Positions 41,491 through 48,638 of a DNA stretch of 48,638 nucleotides are shown piece after piece. A program made the position numbers and the translations under genes. Under the pieces are notes generated by a model. The model was given only the letters and a program-made list of their open reading frames with translations, was not told where the DNA came from and made no database searches. The DNA is taken from positions 1 to 48,638 of the forward strand of contig JADFSH010000011.1 of NCBI GenBank assembly GCA_022560875.1. The letters run 5' to 3'. The stretch comes from Planctomycetota bacterium (lineage in GTDB: Bacteria; Planctomycetota; Phycisphaerae; Phycisphaerales; SM1A02). Numbering within the stretch: position 1 is the first letter of the stretch; each line of letters begins with the position of its first letter.

Positions 41491-41532
41491 CTCTTACTCA
41501 TTGCTAACCGCTGCGTTAGCAATTGAGTAGAG
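41491..41532 (+). ncRNA. Strong hairpin in candidate leader or small RNA
   Basis: Left arm CTCTTACTCA-TTGCTAAC and right arm GTTAGCAATTGAGTAGAG pair over about 17 bases with two single-base bulges around a six-base loop. No T-run follows, so it is not a simple terminator. Whether it is a leader element or part of a small RNA cannot be settled from one sequence. Confidence 0.4.
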
Positions 41533-41686
41533 ACAAGTGCAATCGTTCGATCCTGAATCGGATGATACGACGGGAATCATGGGAAAATCTCCCTGAAAGG
41601 GGGATCTTCTGAGCGGCTGTCAAACCAATTTGTATACGGGATCCTCAGCAATATGTACTATTGCTGCCACTTAGGGGGATACGGGA

Positions 41687-42106
41687 TTGCTCACTACCAT
41701 CGCTTTCTTTGTCGTGCCGATTTTACTCTCGCCGCTTGTGGTGTACGTCAGTAGCAGGCTTTTTCCCATCTTTCTCGAACTGGGAAGCAAGTTATTTGTT
41801 GCGATGGATTTACCCGGATCCTTGTTGAGAAAAGTCGGGATGGATATCGCCGTGCGCTGCGTGGTGATTTACCTGATCTGCTGGATTGCTGGTTACGGTT
41901 GCTATGTGATTGAGTGGCCGTATCCCCTGGCGGTGGGAATTTGTGTTTCCGGAGTCTTCCTCGCCCTTTTCGGGACGATATTACTGGTGAAGAAAGAGGT
42001 CGGCGTCAAAACGTGGACGGATGCGGCACTGGTCGGGCTAGTTGCCTACTCCGGAGGCAACCTGCCGCTGATCCTTATCATTCCGCCCGTACTGTTTTTT
42101 ATCTAG
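41687..42106 (+). CDS. Small four-helix membrane protein of unknown function
   Basis: 139 residues. The TTG start is supported by AGGGGG nine bases upstream. Hydrophobic segments: TIAFFVVPILLSPLVVYVS, VRCVVIYLICWIAGYGCYVI, YPLAVGICVSGVFLALFGTILLV and ALVGLVAYSGGNLPLILIIPPVLFFI. Loops are short and mildly charged (SKLFVAMDLPGSLLRKVGMD, KKEVGVKTWTD). No motif is recognised. It is preceded by the structured leader-like region and convergent with the TlpA-type gene, 42 bases away with no clear terminator. Confidence 0.65.
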   Translation: MLTTIAFFVVPILLSPLVVYVSSRLFPIFLELGSKLFVAMDLPGSLLRKVGMDIAVRCVVIYLICWIAGYGCYVIEWPYPLAVGICVSGVFLALFGTILLVKKEVGVKTWTDAALVGLVAYSGGNLPLILIIPPVLFFI

Positions 42107-42148
42107 TGAAGCGGTGCTGTCTTCAGACTGCGAAGCGGGACTCGGGGA

Positions 42149-43375
42149 TTACTCGGCCAGAAGAATTTTGATCGCCTCTTCGAGGCTGTCATTCTTGCAA
42201 TCCGCAATCCGCAATTTCCCCTGGCGATCAATCAGGTAATAATCCGGAAAGCTGTTGACCTTGTAGGCTGACGTTGTGATGCCGTAGCGATCAGCGCAGA
42301 CCGGATATCTGATGCCGCGCCTCTTCACGATCGAATTCATTTTTTCGGCGCCTTTGGTATGGCATACGCCCACGATCACCAGGCCGTCTTTTGCGTATTT
42401 GTCCTGAAGTTTGTTGAGCTTTGGAATACTCTTGATGCAGGGTCCGCACCAGGTGGCCCAGAAGTCTAGCACCACCACCTTGCCTTTCAGATTCTCAAGG
42501 TGGAGCGGATCGGAATTTATCCAAGACTTCGCGCTGATTTTCGGAGGCACGGTTGCGGCCAGCAACTCGGCAAAGACCGCGCGCTGACGTGCGCCACCTT
42601 CCAGCATGTTTTCAAAGACCTGGTTGTCTCCCGGTTTGTTTTGAGGTGGCTCTCCGGCGGTTGTTGGGTTCGAGTCGTTTGAGTCCATCTCAGGATCGAC
42701 CGCTTCCGGCTCCGGATCCTTCGTTTCGGGTGAATCTTCAGCCAGGAGCTTGATCACGACCTTTTCGATGTATTCCGGGTCCAACCCCACGGCCCTCAGA
42801 ATGCCTTTGCGATCGATCACCCCATACGTCGGCCAGAAAGGAACATGCCAGGCCTTGGCGGACTTCCTTCGATCGTCCTTGCCCAGGGGATAGTTAAGCC
42901 CCAGCCGTCTGGCCATCGCGGGAACTTTGTTCCATCCCCGACCTGAGTCGTGTATGCCGATGATCACCAGTCCGTCATCGCGGTATTTCTCAGCCATTGC
43001 GACGTTCTTCGGCAAGGCTTTCACACAGGGGGGGCACCATGTTCCCCAGAAATCGATGACCACGATCTTGCCTTTCATGGTTTCAAAATCAAATGGTTCG
43101 CCATACCAATCCTTCACATAGAGTTTGGGGGCGGGCTTTCCCTCCAGGGCTTTTAATTGGGCGGGACGACGGTTCTGTCTGCCCGAGGTGAGATACCAGG
43201 AATCGGGAAATTCGCCGGCAATCCGCTGCATCGGCTTGCTTCGAGGCCCGGTGATGGATGTCGAGGCTTGCCTGCCGTTCAGGTCGCAGCACAAGATGCC
43301 GGGGCAGGCAATGATGGCGGTCATCACCGCTACCTTGATTGGGCTTCTGCAGATCATGATTGGCAACCTCTTCAT
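42149..43375 (-). CDS. Two-domain TlpA/ResA-type thioredoxin, exported
   Basis: About 408 residues. A hydrophobic signal segment (VAVMTAIIACPGILCC) is followed by two complete thioredoxin-like domains. The first has IVVIDFWGTWCPPCVKALP, the second VVVLDFWATWCGPCIKSIP, separated by an acidic linker (ETKDPEPEAVDPEMDSN). TlpA/ResA proteins reduce or oxidise exported protein disulfides and serve cytochrome maturation. The differing active sites (CPPC and CGPC) suggest different redox potentials. The signal could end in a lipobox-like LCC. Starts ATG 43375 and ATG 43357 are both possible; the latter has AGAGG nine bases before it. No cytochrome genes are next to it. Confidence 0.85.
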   Translation of the reverse strand: MKRLPIMICRSPIKVAVMTAIIACPGILCCDLNGRQASTSITGPRSKPMQRIAGEFPDSWYLTSGRQNRRPAQLKALEGKPAPKLYVKDWYGEPFDFETMKGKIVVIDFWGTWCPPCVKALPKNVAMAEKYRDDGLVIIGIHDSGRGWNKVPAMARRLGLNYPLGKDDRRKSAKAWHVPFWPTYGVIDRKGILRAVGLDPEYIEKVVIKLLAEDSPETKDPEPEAVDPEMDSNDSNPTTAGEPPQNKPGDNQVFENMLEGGARQRAVFAELLAATVPPKISAKSWINSDPLHLENLKGKVVVLDFWATWCGPCIKSIPKLNKLQDKYAKDGLVIVGVCHTKGAEKMNSIVKRRGIRYPVCADRYGITTSAYKVNSFPDYYLIDRQGKLRIADCKNDSLEEAIKILLAE

Positions 43376-43521
43376 CTTCCTTTTTGCATCGTGGCGATGC
43401 GTCGTCGCAGGGCACGTTTTCATCGACCTTTTTTCTTATCCGGTCATCTTCATTCTACACGGGATATGACCCGAAGTTTGCACTCTTTGTTCACCCGTGA
43501 TCATCAATTGCCTTATTGGCC

Positions 43522-44178
43522 TCATGATGCGGGCTTGAGACCCTTCAGGAAGGCCATATAACTCTCGCGATTAGCCTCGACAGTTTGTTCCTGTCCCACC
43601 AGGCGGATGAAAATTCGACCAGACGGGGCATCGACGATCGCGGATAGAAACAACTGATTCGACTTCGCTTCAGCCATCCCCATGCCCTGATAGCTGCCGA
43701 GCAGTTCCACCAAGGTGATCGTCATGTCGCTGACCGTAAATTCCTCGACCTTCGGTTCACCCGGGCTTCCATCGGGATTGGTGACCTGTCCCGCCCAGCG
43801 GTCGATGTTCGCCTGGACTTCCCCGCCCGCTCCGATCGAGAAGATCACAAGGCTTGCGGGTTCCTCGCCCTCAACGCCGGGTACGATATATCGCACCCGC
43901 TGCATGGCATTTTCCAGAATGGCCGGCGTCCAGTTTTCCGGCTTGGTGGTCGTAAGACCGAGGAAAATGGAAGTCAGGGGGTCAACGTCTGCCACCACCG
44001 GAGCCGTCACCGGAGCAGCAGGGGTCGCCGGCGCTGAGGCGGAGGGTGTCGATCCCGAAGCAGGCATGCCCGCGACTGGTTGAGGTGGACCTTCCTCGAC
44101 TGATTTCGAGCAGCCGGCGGGAATCATACAAACCGAGAGGGTCAGTACGAGACGAATGGATTTCAGAACCTGAGTCAT
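43522..44178 (-). CDS. Lipoprotein of unknown function
   Basis: 218 residues. Signal peptide with lipobox (LVLTLSVCMIPAGC) predicts a lipid-anchored protein. A Pro/Ala/Ser linker (SGSTPSASAPATPAAPVTAP) leads to a compact domain: ENWTPAILENAMQRVRYIVPG, ASLVIFSIGAGGEVQANIDRW, EEFTVSDMTITLVELLGSYQG, LFLSAIVDAPSGRIFIRLVG and YMAFLKGLKP. The order suggests a small alpha/beta sheet domain that I recall from planctomycete lipoproteins, but no function is known to me. GGAGA upstream supports ATG 44178. It is convergent with nothing; the TlpA-type gene follows 146 bases later on the same strand. Confidence 0.72.
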   Translation of the reverse strand: MTQVLKSIRLVLTLSVCMIPAGCSKSVEEGPPQPVAGMPASGSTPSASAPATPAAPVTAPVVADVDPLTSIFLGLTTTKPENWTPAILENAMQRVRYIVPGVEGEEPASLVIFSIGAGGEVQANIDRWAGQVTNPDGSPGEPKVEEFTVSDMTITLVELLGSYQGMGMAEAKSNQLFLSAIVDAPSGRIFIRLVGQEQTVEANRESYMAFLKGLKPAS

Positions 44179-44261
44179 GCGTAAGTCTCCATATTGTTTC
44201 ACCACGAGACGATGGTAGCTTCGAGTGTCCTGAACTGGCCAGCCGCTACACTGTTTTTTTC

Positions 44262-45818
44262 ATGGGCTCAGATCTGCACATTCATAACACCCGCATCTGG
44301 ACCGCGGATCGAGATCGACCCGAAGCGGAATCGATCACGATTCGAGATGGGCTCATTGTCTCCCTCAATACTCCGTCTCCGGACACCTCCCCGAAGACAA
44401 TCGACGCCGGGGGATGCGTCATCATTCCCGGGCTGATTGATGCCCATACGCATCTGCTGATGGGCGGGTTGTCGATGTCTGAACTCGACCTGTCCGGTGT
44501 GCAGTCTCGCGAGGCGTTCGAGGCGGCCATCGCAGAGCGACACGCGGAGCTAACCCCCGGAAAATGGCTGATCGCGAGCGGATGGTCGAACGAAAACTGG
44601 CCGGGCCGTGAATTCCCCGACAAATCGTGGCTTCAGGCCGCGGGGGATCGACCGGTGGTCTGTCGGCGCGTGGATATTCATGCCGCGCTCGTCAATGACG
44701 TGGTCCTGGAGATGATCGACTGCGCTGATGACCCGACGGGCGGCCGCATCGAGCGTGATGCCCACGACGCGCCGACGGGACTGATGATCGAAGCCGCCGC
44801 GTGGAACCTTGTCAATCCGTTGCTACCCGGGGTGAGCGTTGCGGACAAGCAGGATGCGGTGCGCCGGGCGATGGCCCATCACCACGCACTTGGCATCACC
44901 ACGGTCATGAGCATGGAGGATGCCCACGATGTCGAGGAGGTTTATCTTCCGATCCGCGATCAACTCACGCTCCGCATGAGGGTGACGCTGATGGAGCGGG
45001 CCTGGCCGATGAGCTTTGACTTTGGGAGTGATTTTCCGAATGACCCGATGCTCGCGGTCATCGGTTACAAGGCCTTTGCCGATGGTACGCTCGGCTCGCG
45101 CACCGCCCGCATGTTGGTGGATTATGATGATGATCCCGGCAATCGCGGGATGCTTGTCGAACTCACCCGGGACGGGCATCTTCAGGAGTGGGCCCGCGCG
45201 GTGGCGAAGGCGGGACTGTCGCCCTCCATTCACGCCATCGGCGATGAGGCGGTGCGGGTTGTGCTGGATGCAGTCGCAGGCATCGATGTGAAGCGCCGGC
45301 CCCGCATCGAGCATGCCCAGCAAATCGATCCCAAAGACATCCCCCGGTTCCGGGGGGTGATCGCGAGCATGCAGCCTTTGCATAAGGCCGATGATGCCCG
45401 GTACGTTACGCGGCGTCTGGGGAAGAATCGCCTCAAGGGATTTTTCGCGTTTCGTGAACTGCTCGAGGCCGGGGCGGTTCTCGCCTTCGGCTCGGACTGG
45501 CCGGTGGTGTCGTGCGATCCATTGCTGGGCATTCGCTGTGCGGTCACCGGTTTGTCTCTGGATGAAGAAGAATTTACCCCCGAACATAACATTACCATCG
45601 AGGAAGCGTTGCGGGCTTATACTGCTGATGCCGCGTACGCAATCGGCGGTGATGACATCGGCATGCTGAAGCCGGGAATGCGCGGCGATCTGGTCATGCT
45701 GGATACGGATCTGATGCCGTCGGAGTGGGATCCCCGGGTACCCGGGGGGCCGGGGGGGCGAGTTGTGTTGACGGCGGTGGGCGGTGATGTCCGTTACGAT
45801 GCGAGGGAGATTTCATGA
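44262..45818 (+). CDS. YtcJ-like amidohydrolase
   Basis: 518 residues. An amidohydrolase-3/YtcJ-type metal hydrolase: VIIPGLIDAHTHLLMGG with the first His pair, WLIASGWSNENWPGREF, GYKAFADGTLGSRTARM with the carboxylated-Lys-like position, PSIHAIGDEAVRVVLDA, RPRIEHAQQI, and the metal Asp in LAFGSDWPV. IEEALRAYTADAAYAIGG..IG.LKPGMRGDLVMLD closes the domain. Such enzymes hydrolyse N-acyl or cyclic amide bonds, but the substrate cannot be told. No signal peptide. ATG 44262 is chosen; a longer frame upstream runs through the divergent lipoprotein gene. The stop overlaps moaC by four bases (ATGA). Confidence 0.9.
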   Translation: MGSDLHIHNTRIWTADRDRPEAESITIRDGLIVSLNTPSPDTSPKTIDAGGCVIIPGLIDAHTHLLMGGLSMSELDLSGVQSREAFEAAIAERHAELTPGKWLIASGWSNENWPGREFPDKSWLQAAGDRPVVCRRVDIHAALVNDVVLEMIDCADDPTGGRIERDAHDAPTGLMIEAAAWNLVNPLLPGVSVADKQDAVRRAMAHHHALGITTVMSMEDAHDVEEVYLPIRDQLTLRMRVTLMERAWPMSFDFGSDFPNDPMLAVIGYKAFADGTLGSRTARMLVDYDDDPGNRGMLVELTRDGHLQEWARAVAKAGLSPSIHAIGDEAVRVVLDAVAGIDVKRRPRIEHAQQIDPKDIPRFRGVIASMQPLHKADDARYVTRRLGKNRLKGFFAFRELLEAGAVLAFGSDWPVVSCDPLLGIRCAVTGLSLDEEEFTPEHNITIEEALRAYTADAAYAIGGDDIGMLKPGMRGDLVMLDTDLMPSEWDPRVPGGPGGRVVLTAVGGDVRYDAREIS

Positions 45819-46273
45819 GCGATGAACTGACGCATATTGATGAGCAGGGGCGGGCGCGAATGGTTGATGTCGGCGAGAAGCCGCCGATGAGACGCACCGC
45901 GATCGCCGAGGGATATTTCTGCGCCGCCCCGGAAACCCTCGACCGGCTCATGGCCGGCGACCTGCCCAAGGGCGAGGCCTTGTCCGTGGCGAGAATCGCC
46001 GGCATCCAGGCCGCCAAACGCTGCGACGCCCTGATCCCCCTGTGTCACACCCTGCCACTCGATTGCGTGTCGGTCGATTTCGATCGCGCTGAACCGGAAC
46101 GTCTGCGTGTGGAAGCAACCGCGACAATCACCGCGAAAACCGGCGTGGAGATGGAAGCCCTCACCGCGGTGAGCATCGCCGCCCTGACCCTGTACGATAT
46201 GACCAAAGCCATCGACCGGAAGCTGCGCATCGAGGGGATCAGACTGGTGAAGAAGGAAAAGCAGGATGTCTGA
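45815..46273 (+). CDS. moaC: Cyclic pyranopterin monophosphate synthase
   Basis: 152 residues, slightly short of the usual ~160. MoaC completes the first step of molybdopterin synthesis after MoaA. Motifs: HIDEQGRARMVDVGEK, AGIQAAKRCDALIPLCHTLPLD, GVEMEALTAVSIAALTLYDMTKAIDR with the catalytic Lys/Asp region, and a C-terminal IEGIRLVKKE. Start overlaps the amidohydrolase stop (ATGA). The other moa/moe genes are not in the window. It would serve, among others, the sulfite-oxidase-like enzyme at 40.6 kb. Confidence 0.95.
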   Translation: MSDELTHIDEQGRARMVDVGEKPPMRRTAIAEGYFCAAPETLDRLMAGDLPKGEALSVARIAGIQAAKRCDALIPLCHTLPLDCVSVDFDRAEPERLRVEATATITAKTGVEMEALTAVSIAALTLYDMTKAIDRKLRIEGIRLVKKEKQDV

Positions 46274-46372
46274 TGACCGGGGTGAACCGCTCTTTTAACG
46301 GGTGTCGTGCATTACGAGTCGAACGTCACTGTCGTGCAATCGATGGCTGTCCAAGGCGCACTGAATGCTCAC

Positions 46373-47662
46373 CTATCGCAGGAACTCATTCTTCACGAGG
46401 TCGATACATCGATCGATCTCTTCGATCGTGTTCATCACATACACCGACATCCGCAGGGCGTTGAGTTCACCTCCGAACGCCCGGAAGACATAGCCGTGTT
46501 TTTCAAACATGAAGTCTGAAACATCGCTGCTCTTTGAACCGAGCACCTCGATGGCGAAGATCGAGCAGCCATCTTCCCAGTTGCGCGGCGATTTCCAGAG
46601 CAGGCCCTCCGTCTCATCGACCCGATCGCGGAAGTGGGCGTGCAGGGTGCGCAGATATGCCTCCTTTGCTTCGGTGCCGAGTTTGTTCTGGAACTGCACG
46701 CAATCTTCAAGCGTGAGCATTTCCGGGCGATTCCGCGTGCCGTAGTCTTCGTAGATCCGGGCGGAGCCCTGGTAGCGACTTTGTCCCCATGTGACCCACA
46801 TGGGGTGGAGGATCTCCTGGAGTTCCTTGCGAACATAAAACAGGCCGAGGCCCTTGAGCGATTGGACCCACTTGTGGGTGCTGGTGGCGTAGAAATCAAC
46901 GCCCAGGTCCCCGACGTTGACCGGGATCAGGCCGATCGACTGAGCCCCGTCCACGGCAACATACTCCACGCCGAGTCTTTTCGCCTCTGCCGCGAGTCGT
47001 TTCACGGGATAGCGGAATCCCACCATGTTGTCGATGTGGGGGATCACCAGCATCCTGGTCTCGGGTCGGATCTGCTCAAGGTAGCGGGCCACGATCTCGT
47101 CGGACATCATGATGGACGCCCGCTCGATGGGAAACTCGAACCGCCGGATCGTGAAGCCCTTTTCCTCCGCCCGGTGTTCCCAGCAGACCCGCGCCCCCAC
47201 GTGATTCATGGTGCTGTAAAGCACTTCATCGCCTTTGCCGAGGGGCAGCCCGTGGGCGAGGGTGTTGAACCCTTCGGTGGTGTTGTGGGTGATGGCGAGT
47301 TCATCGACTTCGCAACCAATGTACTCGGCCACGGTTGCCCGCGTCCGGTCGATCTGCTCATCCCACGCCGGCCCCCACATGTAGAGCCAGGGATTGGTCT
47401 CGCAGACTTCCAGATATTTCATTCGAGCTTCCTGCACGAGACGCGGCATGGTCCCGATCGAGGCGTGATTGAAATACGTCACGTTCTCGCCCAGTGAATA
47501 GGCGTTGCGGAGCGATACGAATCGATCGTCGATCGTCAGGGCCTCGAGTCTGCGGGTGAAATGCGCCTGCACTTCATGCAGGGGTGCCAGACAGACCGCC
47601 GCGGCCCCGGTACCGATCGTGGTCAGAAATGCCCTGCGCTGGAAAGGCGAAGCGGTGTTCAT
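46373..47662 (-). CDS. Tat-exported class V aminotransferase (isopenicillin-N-epimerase-like)
   Basis: 429 residues. A twin-arginine signal (QRRAFLTTIGTGAAAVCLAP) precedes a PLP-dependent fold type I enzyme: YFNHASIGTMPRLVQEA, LAITHNTTEGFNTLAHGLPL, YSTMNHVGARVCWEHR, VDGAQSIGLIPVNV and the PLP-lysine region FYATSTHKWVQSLKGLG. It resembles cysteine desulfurase/isopenicillin N epimerase relatives; the true reaction is unknown. Tat export means it would fold with PLP in the cytoplasm and work in the periplasm. ATG 47662 is the clear start. It stands alone; a 215-base gap separates it from the divergent kinase. Confidence 0.87.
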   Translation of the reverse strand: MNTASPFQRRAFLTTIGTGAAAVCLAPLHEVQAHFTRRLEALTIDDRFVSLRNAYSLGENVTYFNHASIGTMPRLVQEARMKYLEVCETNPWLYMWGPAWDEQIDRTRATVAEYIGCEVDELAITHNTTEGFNTLAHGLPLGKGDEVLYSTMNHVGARVCWEHRAEEKGFTIRRFEFPIERASIMMSDEIVARYLEQIRPETRMLVIPHIDNMVGFRYPVKRLAAEAKRLGVEYVAVDGAQSIGLIPVNVGDLGVDFYATSTHKWVQSLKGLGLFYVRKELQEILHPMWVTWGQSRYQGSARIYEDYGTRNRPEMLTLEDCVQFQNKLGTEAKEAYLRTLHAHFRDRVDETEGLLWKSPRNWEDGCSIFAIEVLGSKSSDVSDFMFEKHGYVFRAFGGELNALRMSVYVMNTIEEIDRCIDLVKNEFLR

Positions 47663-47877
47663 GGCAATCCTCCTCGAGGGACATTGTAGAGGAAGCGAGG
47701 GAAACGGTGCCCCGTAGCCGAAATTCCGGATTCACAGGAGAGCTTCGTAGGGCCGGGTGAAGGCATGAACCGCCGGGATCACTTCTCTGATGTCAGATCC
47801 ATAATTGTTATTTCAGACAGAAGTGCATCTATATGATTATACTGGCGCTGCAACCCGCCAAAGATGGGAGCGGCTCC

Positions 47878-48638
47878 ATGGGCGAGGACAGCCGGAACAA
47901 TCCAGGTGATGAAGACCAGTCCGAATCGGTCTCTTCGAGCGCGATTGGGAAGACGGTCGAGCGGCACACCAAGCACGATCTCCCCGAGCGGATCGGTCGC
48001 TATCGAATCCTTGAGCAGATCGGCGAGGGCGGCATGGGCATCGTCTACCTCGCCGAGCAGACCGAACCCGTCCGGCGCAGAGTCGCCCTCAAAGTCATCA
48101 AGCTCGGCATGGACACGAAGCAGGTCATCGCCCGATTCGAGGCCGAGCGTCAGGCCCTGGCCATGATGGACCATCCGTGCGTGGCCAGGGTCTTCGACGC
48201 GGGCGTGAGCGATGATGGCCGGTCGTACTTCGTGATGGAGCACGTTCCGGGAATCCCGATCACCGAGCATTGCGATCGCCAGCGGCTGAGCATCGACCAG
48301 CGTCTCAACCTGTTCATTCAGGTCTGCAACGCCGTCCAGCATGCCCACCAGAAAGGCATCATCCACCGCGACCTCAAGCCGGGGAACATTCTCGTCACGG
48401 CCAGGGAAGGCAGCGCCGTGCCGAAAGTGATCGACTTCGGCGTGGCCAAGGCCTTGCACCAGAAACTCACGGAGAAGACGCTCTATACCGAGCAGGGGCA
48501 ACTCATCGGCACGCCGGAGTACATGAGCCCCGAGCAGGCGGAGATGACCGCCCAGGACATCGACACCCGCAGCGACATCTACTCGCTGGGGGTATTGCTC
48601 TATGAACTGCTCACCGGGGCGTTGCCATTCGATCCGAC
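47878..48638 (+). CDS. Serine/threonine protein kinase, planctomycete type (3' partial)
   Basis: At least 253 residues; the frame is still open at the right edge. All kinase motifs up to subdomain IX are present: glycine loop [20 protein letters not shown] with the ATP Lys, the [10 protein letters not shown] catalytic loop, IDFGVAK (DFG), and [10 protein letters not shown] (activation segment end), then [20 protein letters not shown] lies about eight bases before ATG 47878; an in-frame ATG at 47833 is an alternative. An N-terminal ~45-residue acidic leader is typical. Proteins of this type usually continue with WD40, TPR or membrane domains that would lie outside the window. Upstream, TTGTTA (47805) and CTATAT (47829) with 18-base spacing could be its promoter. 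Confidence 0.93.
   Translation, partial: MGEDSRNNPGDEDQSESVSSSAIGKTVERHTKHDLPERIGRYRILEQIGEGGMGIVYLAEQTEPVRRRVALKVIKLGMDTKQVIARFEAERQALAMMDHPCVARVFDAGVSDDGRSYFVMEHVPGIPITEHCDRQRLSIDQRLNLFIQVCNAVQHAHQKGIIHRDLKPGNILVTAREGSAVPKVIDFGVAKALHQKLTEKTLYTEQGQLIGTPEYMSPEQAEMTAQDIDTRSDIYSLGVLLYELLTGALPFDP

Larger units (their letters stand above)
41267..41686. other. 420-base non-coding region with likely structured leader RNA
   Basis: No gene is visible. On the plus strand TATAAT (41470-41475) is followed about 16 bases later by a strong hairpin (41491-41532), and a second, weaker stem (AAATCTCCCT/AGGGGGATCTT near 41585-41610) before the TTG start at 41687. AT-rich patches are more frequent than in the coding regions around it. 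It could hold a promoter with a ~200-base 5' leader for the small membrane protein, or a free small RNA. Confidence 0.5.

Noticed and set aside
47779-48501. Long minus-strand open frame (240 codons)
   Set aside because: It lies antisense to the Ser/Thr kinase, whose plus-strand motifs are unmistakable. Its own translation has no family features.
1-48638. CRISPR arrays, insertion sequences, integrases and prophage genes
   Set aside because: No regularly spaced direct repeats, transposase motifs or phage structural genes were seen.

Overview
The window reads as chromosomal DNA from a planctomycete, most likely class Phycisphaerae. This is inferred from gene content, not from a marker gene. The signs are: a dockerin-like secreted protein with VSDLL..LL..WG repeats and a WGPCP-type end; a Ser/Thr kinase of planctomycete style at the right edge; membrane proteins with CxxC zinc ribbons; an mcsA-mcsB pair; lipoproteins plus Kdo genes, pointing to a Gram-negative envelope; and frequent GTG/TTG starts. 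The DNA looks moderately GC-rich. I saw no rRNA, tRNA, CRISPR array, integrase or transposase.

Region 1 (1-15.9 kb) starts with the end of an ArsR/SufR-like regulator. A surface-glycan cluster follows: a CgeB-like glycosyltransferase, two family-2 glycosyltransferases with extra C-terminal domains, a CmcI-like and an FkbM-like methyltransferase, an SDR epimerase/reductase, and an HldE-like bifunctional heptose enzyme with its domains in reversed order. At its centre is a tightly overlapping run on the minus strand, rfbF-rfbG-C-methyltransferase-RmlC-like epimerase. Together these would make a CDP-linked 6-deoxy sugar with a C-methyl branch.

Region 2 (15.9-29.8 kb) mixes unknown and housekeeping genes: a dockerin protein, zinc-ribbon proteins, a serine beta-lactamase-fold hydrolase, an HslV-like Ntn hydrolase, arabinose-5-phosphate isomerase (Kdo pathway), ScpA, RluB, a YihY-type membrane protein, a long coiled-coil protein and a DUF1570 metallopeptidase-like protein. 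Three repeat-type sequences lie between or at the ends of these genes: a large CACGGAG-type inverted repeat, a palindrome inside the 3' end of scpA, and a heptamer tandem repeat.

Region 3 (29.8-41.3 kb) is core metabolism and protein quality control: an isolated nuoB, an HNH nuclease, tag with a methyltransferase, purH, a beta-propeller lipoprotein, mcsA-mcsB, kdsA, a DUF1444 protein, pabA/trpG, a small unknown protein and a soluble sulfite-oxidase-like molybdoenzyme. Region 4 (41.3-48.6 kb) has a 420-base non-coding stretch with a strong hairpin, a small membrane protein, a two-domain TlpA-type thioredoxin, a lipoprotein, a YtcJ-like amidohydrolase overlapping moaC, a Tat-exported class V aminotransferase and the start of the Ser/Thr kinase.

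No region is clearly a novel defence or mobile system. The most interesting parts are the CDP-branched-sugar module, the HslV-like protein with an N-terminal serine, the structured leader near 41.5 kb, and the repeat elements around scpA.
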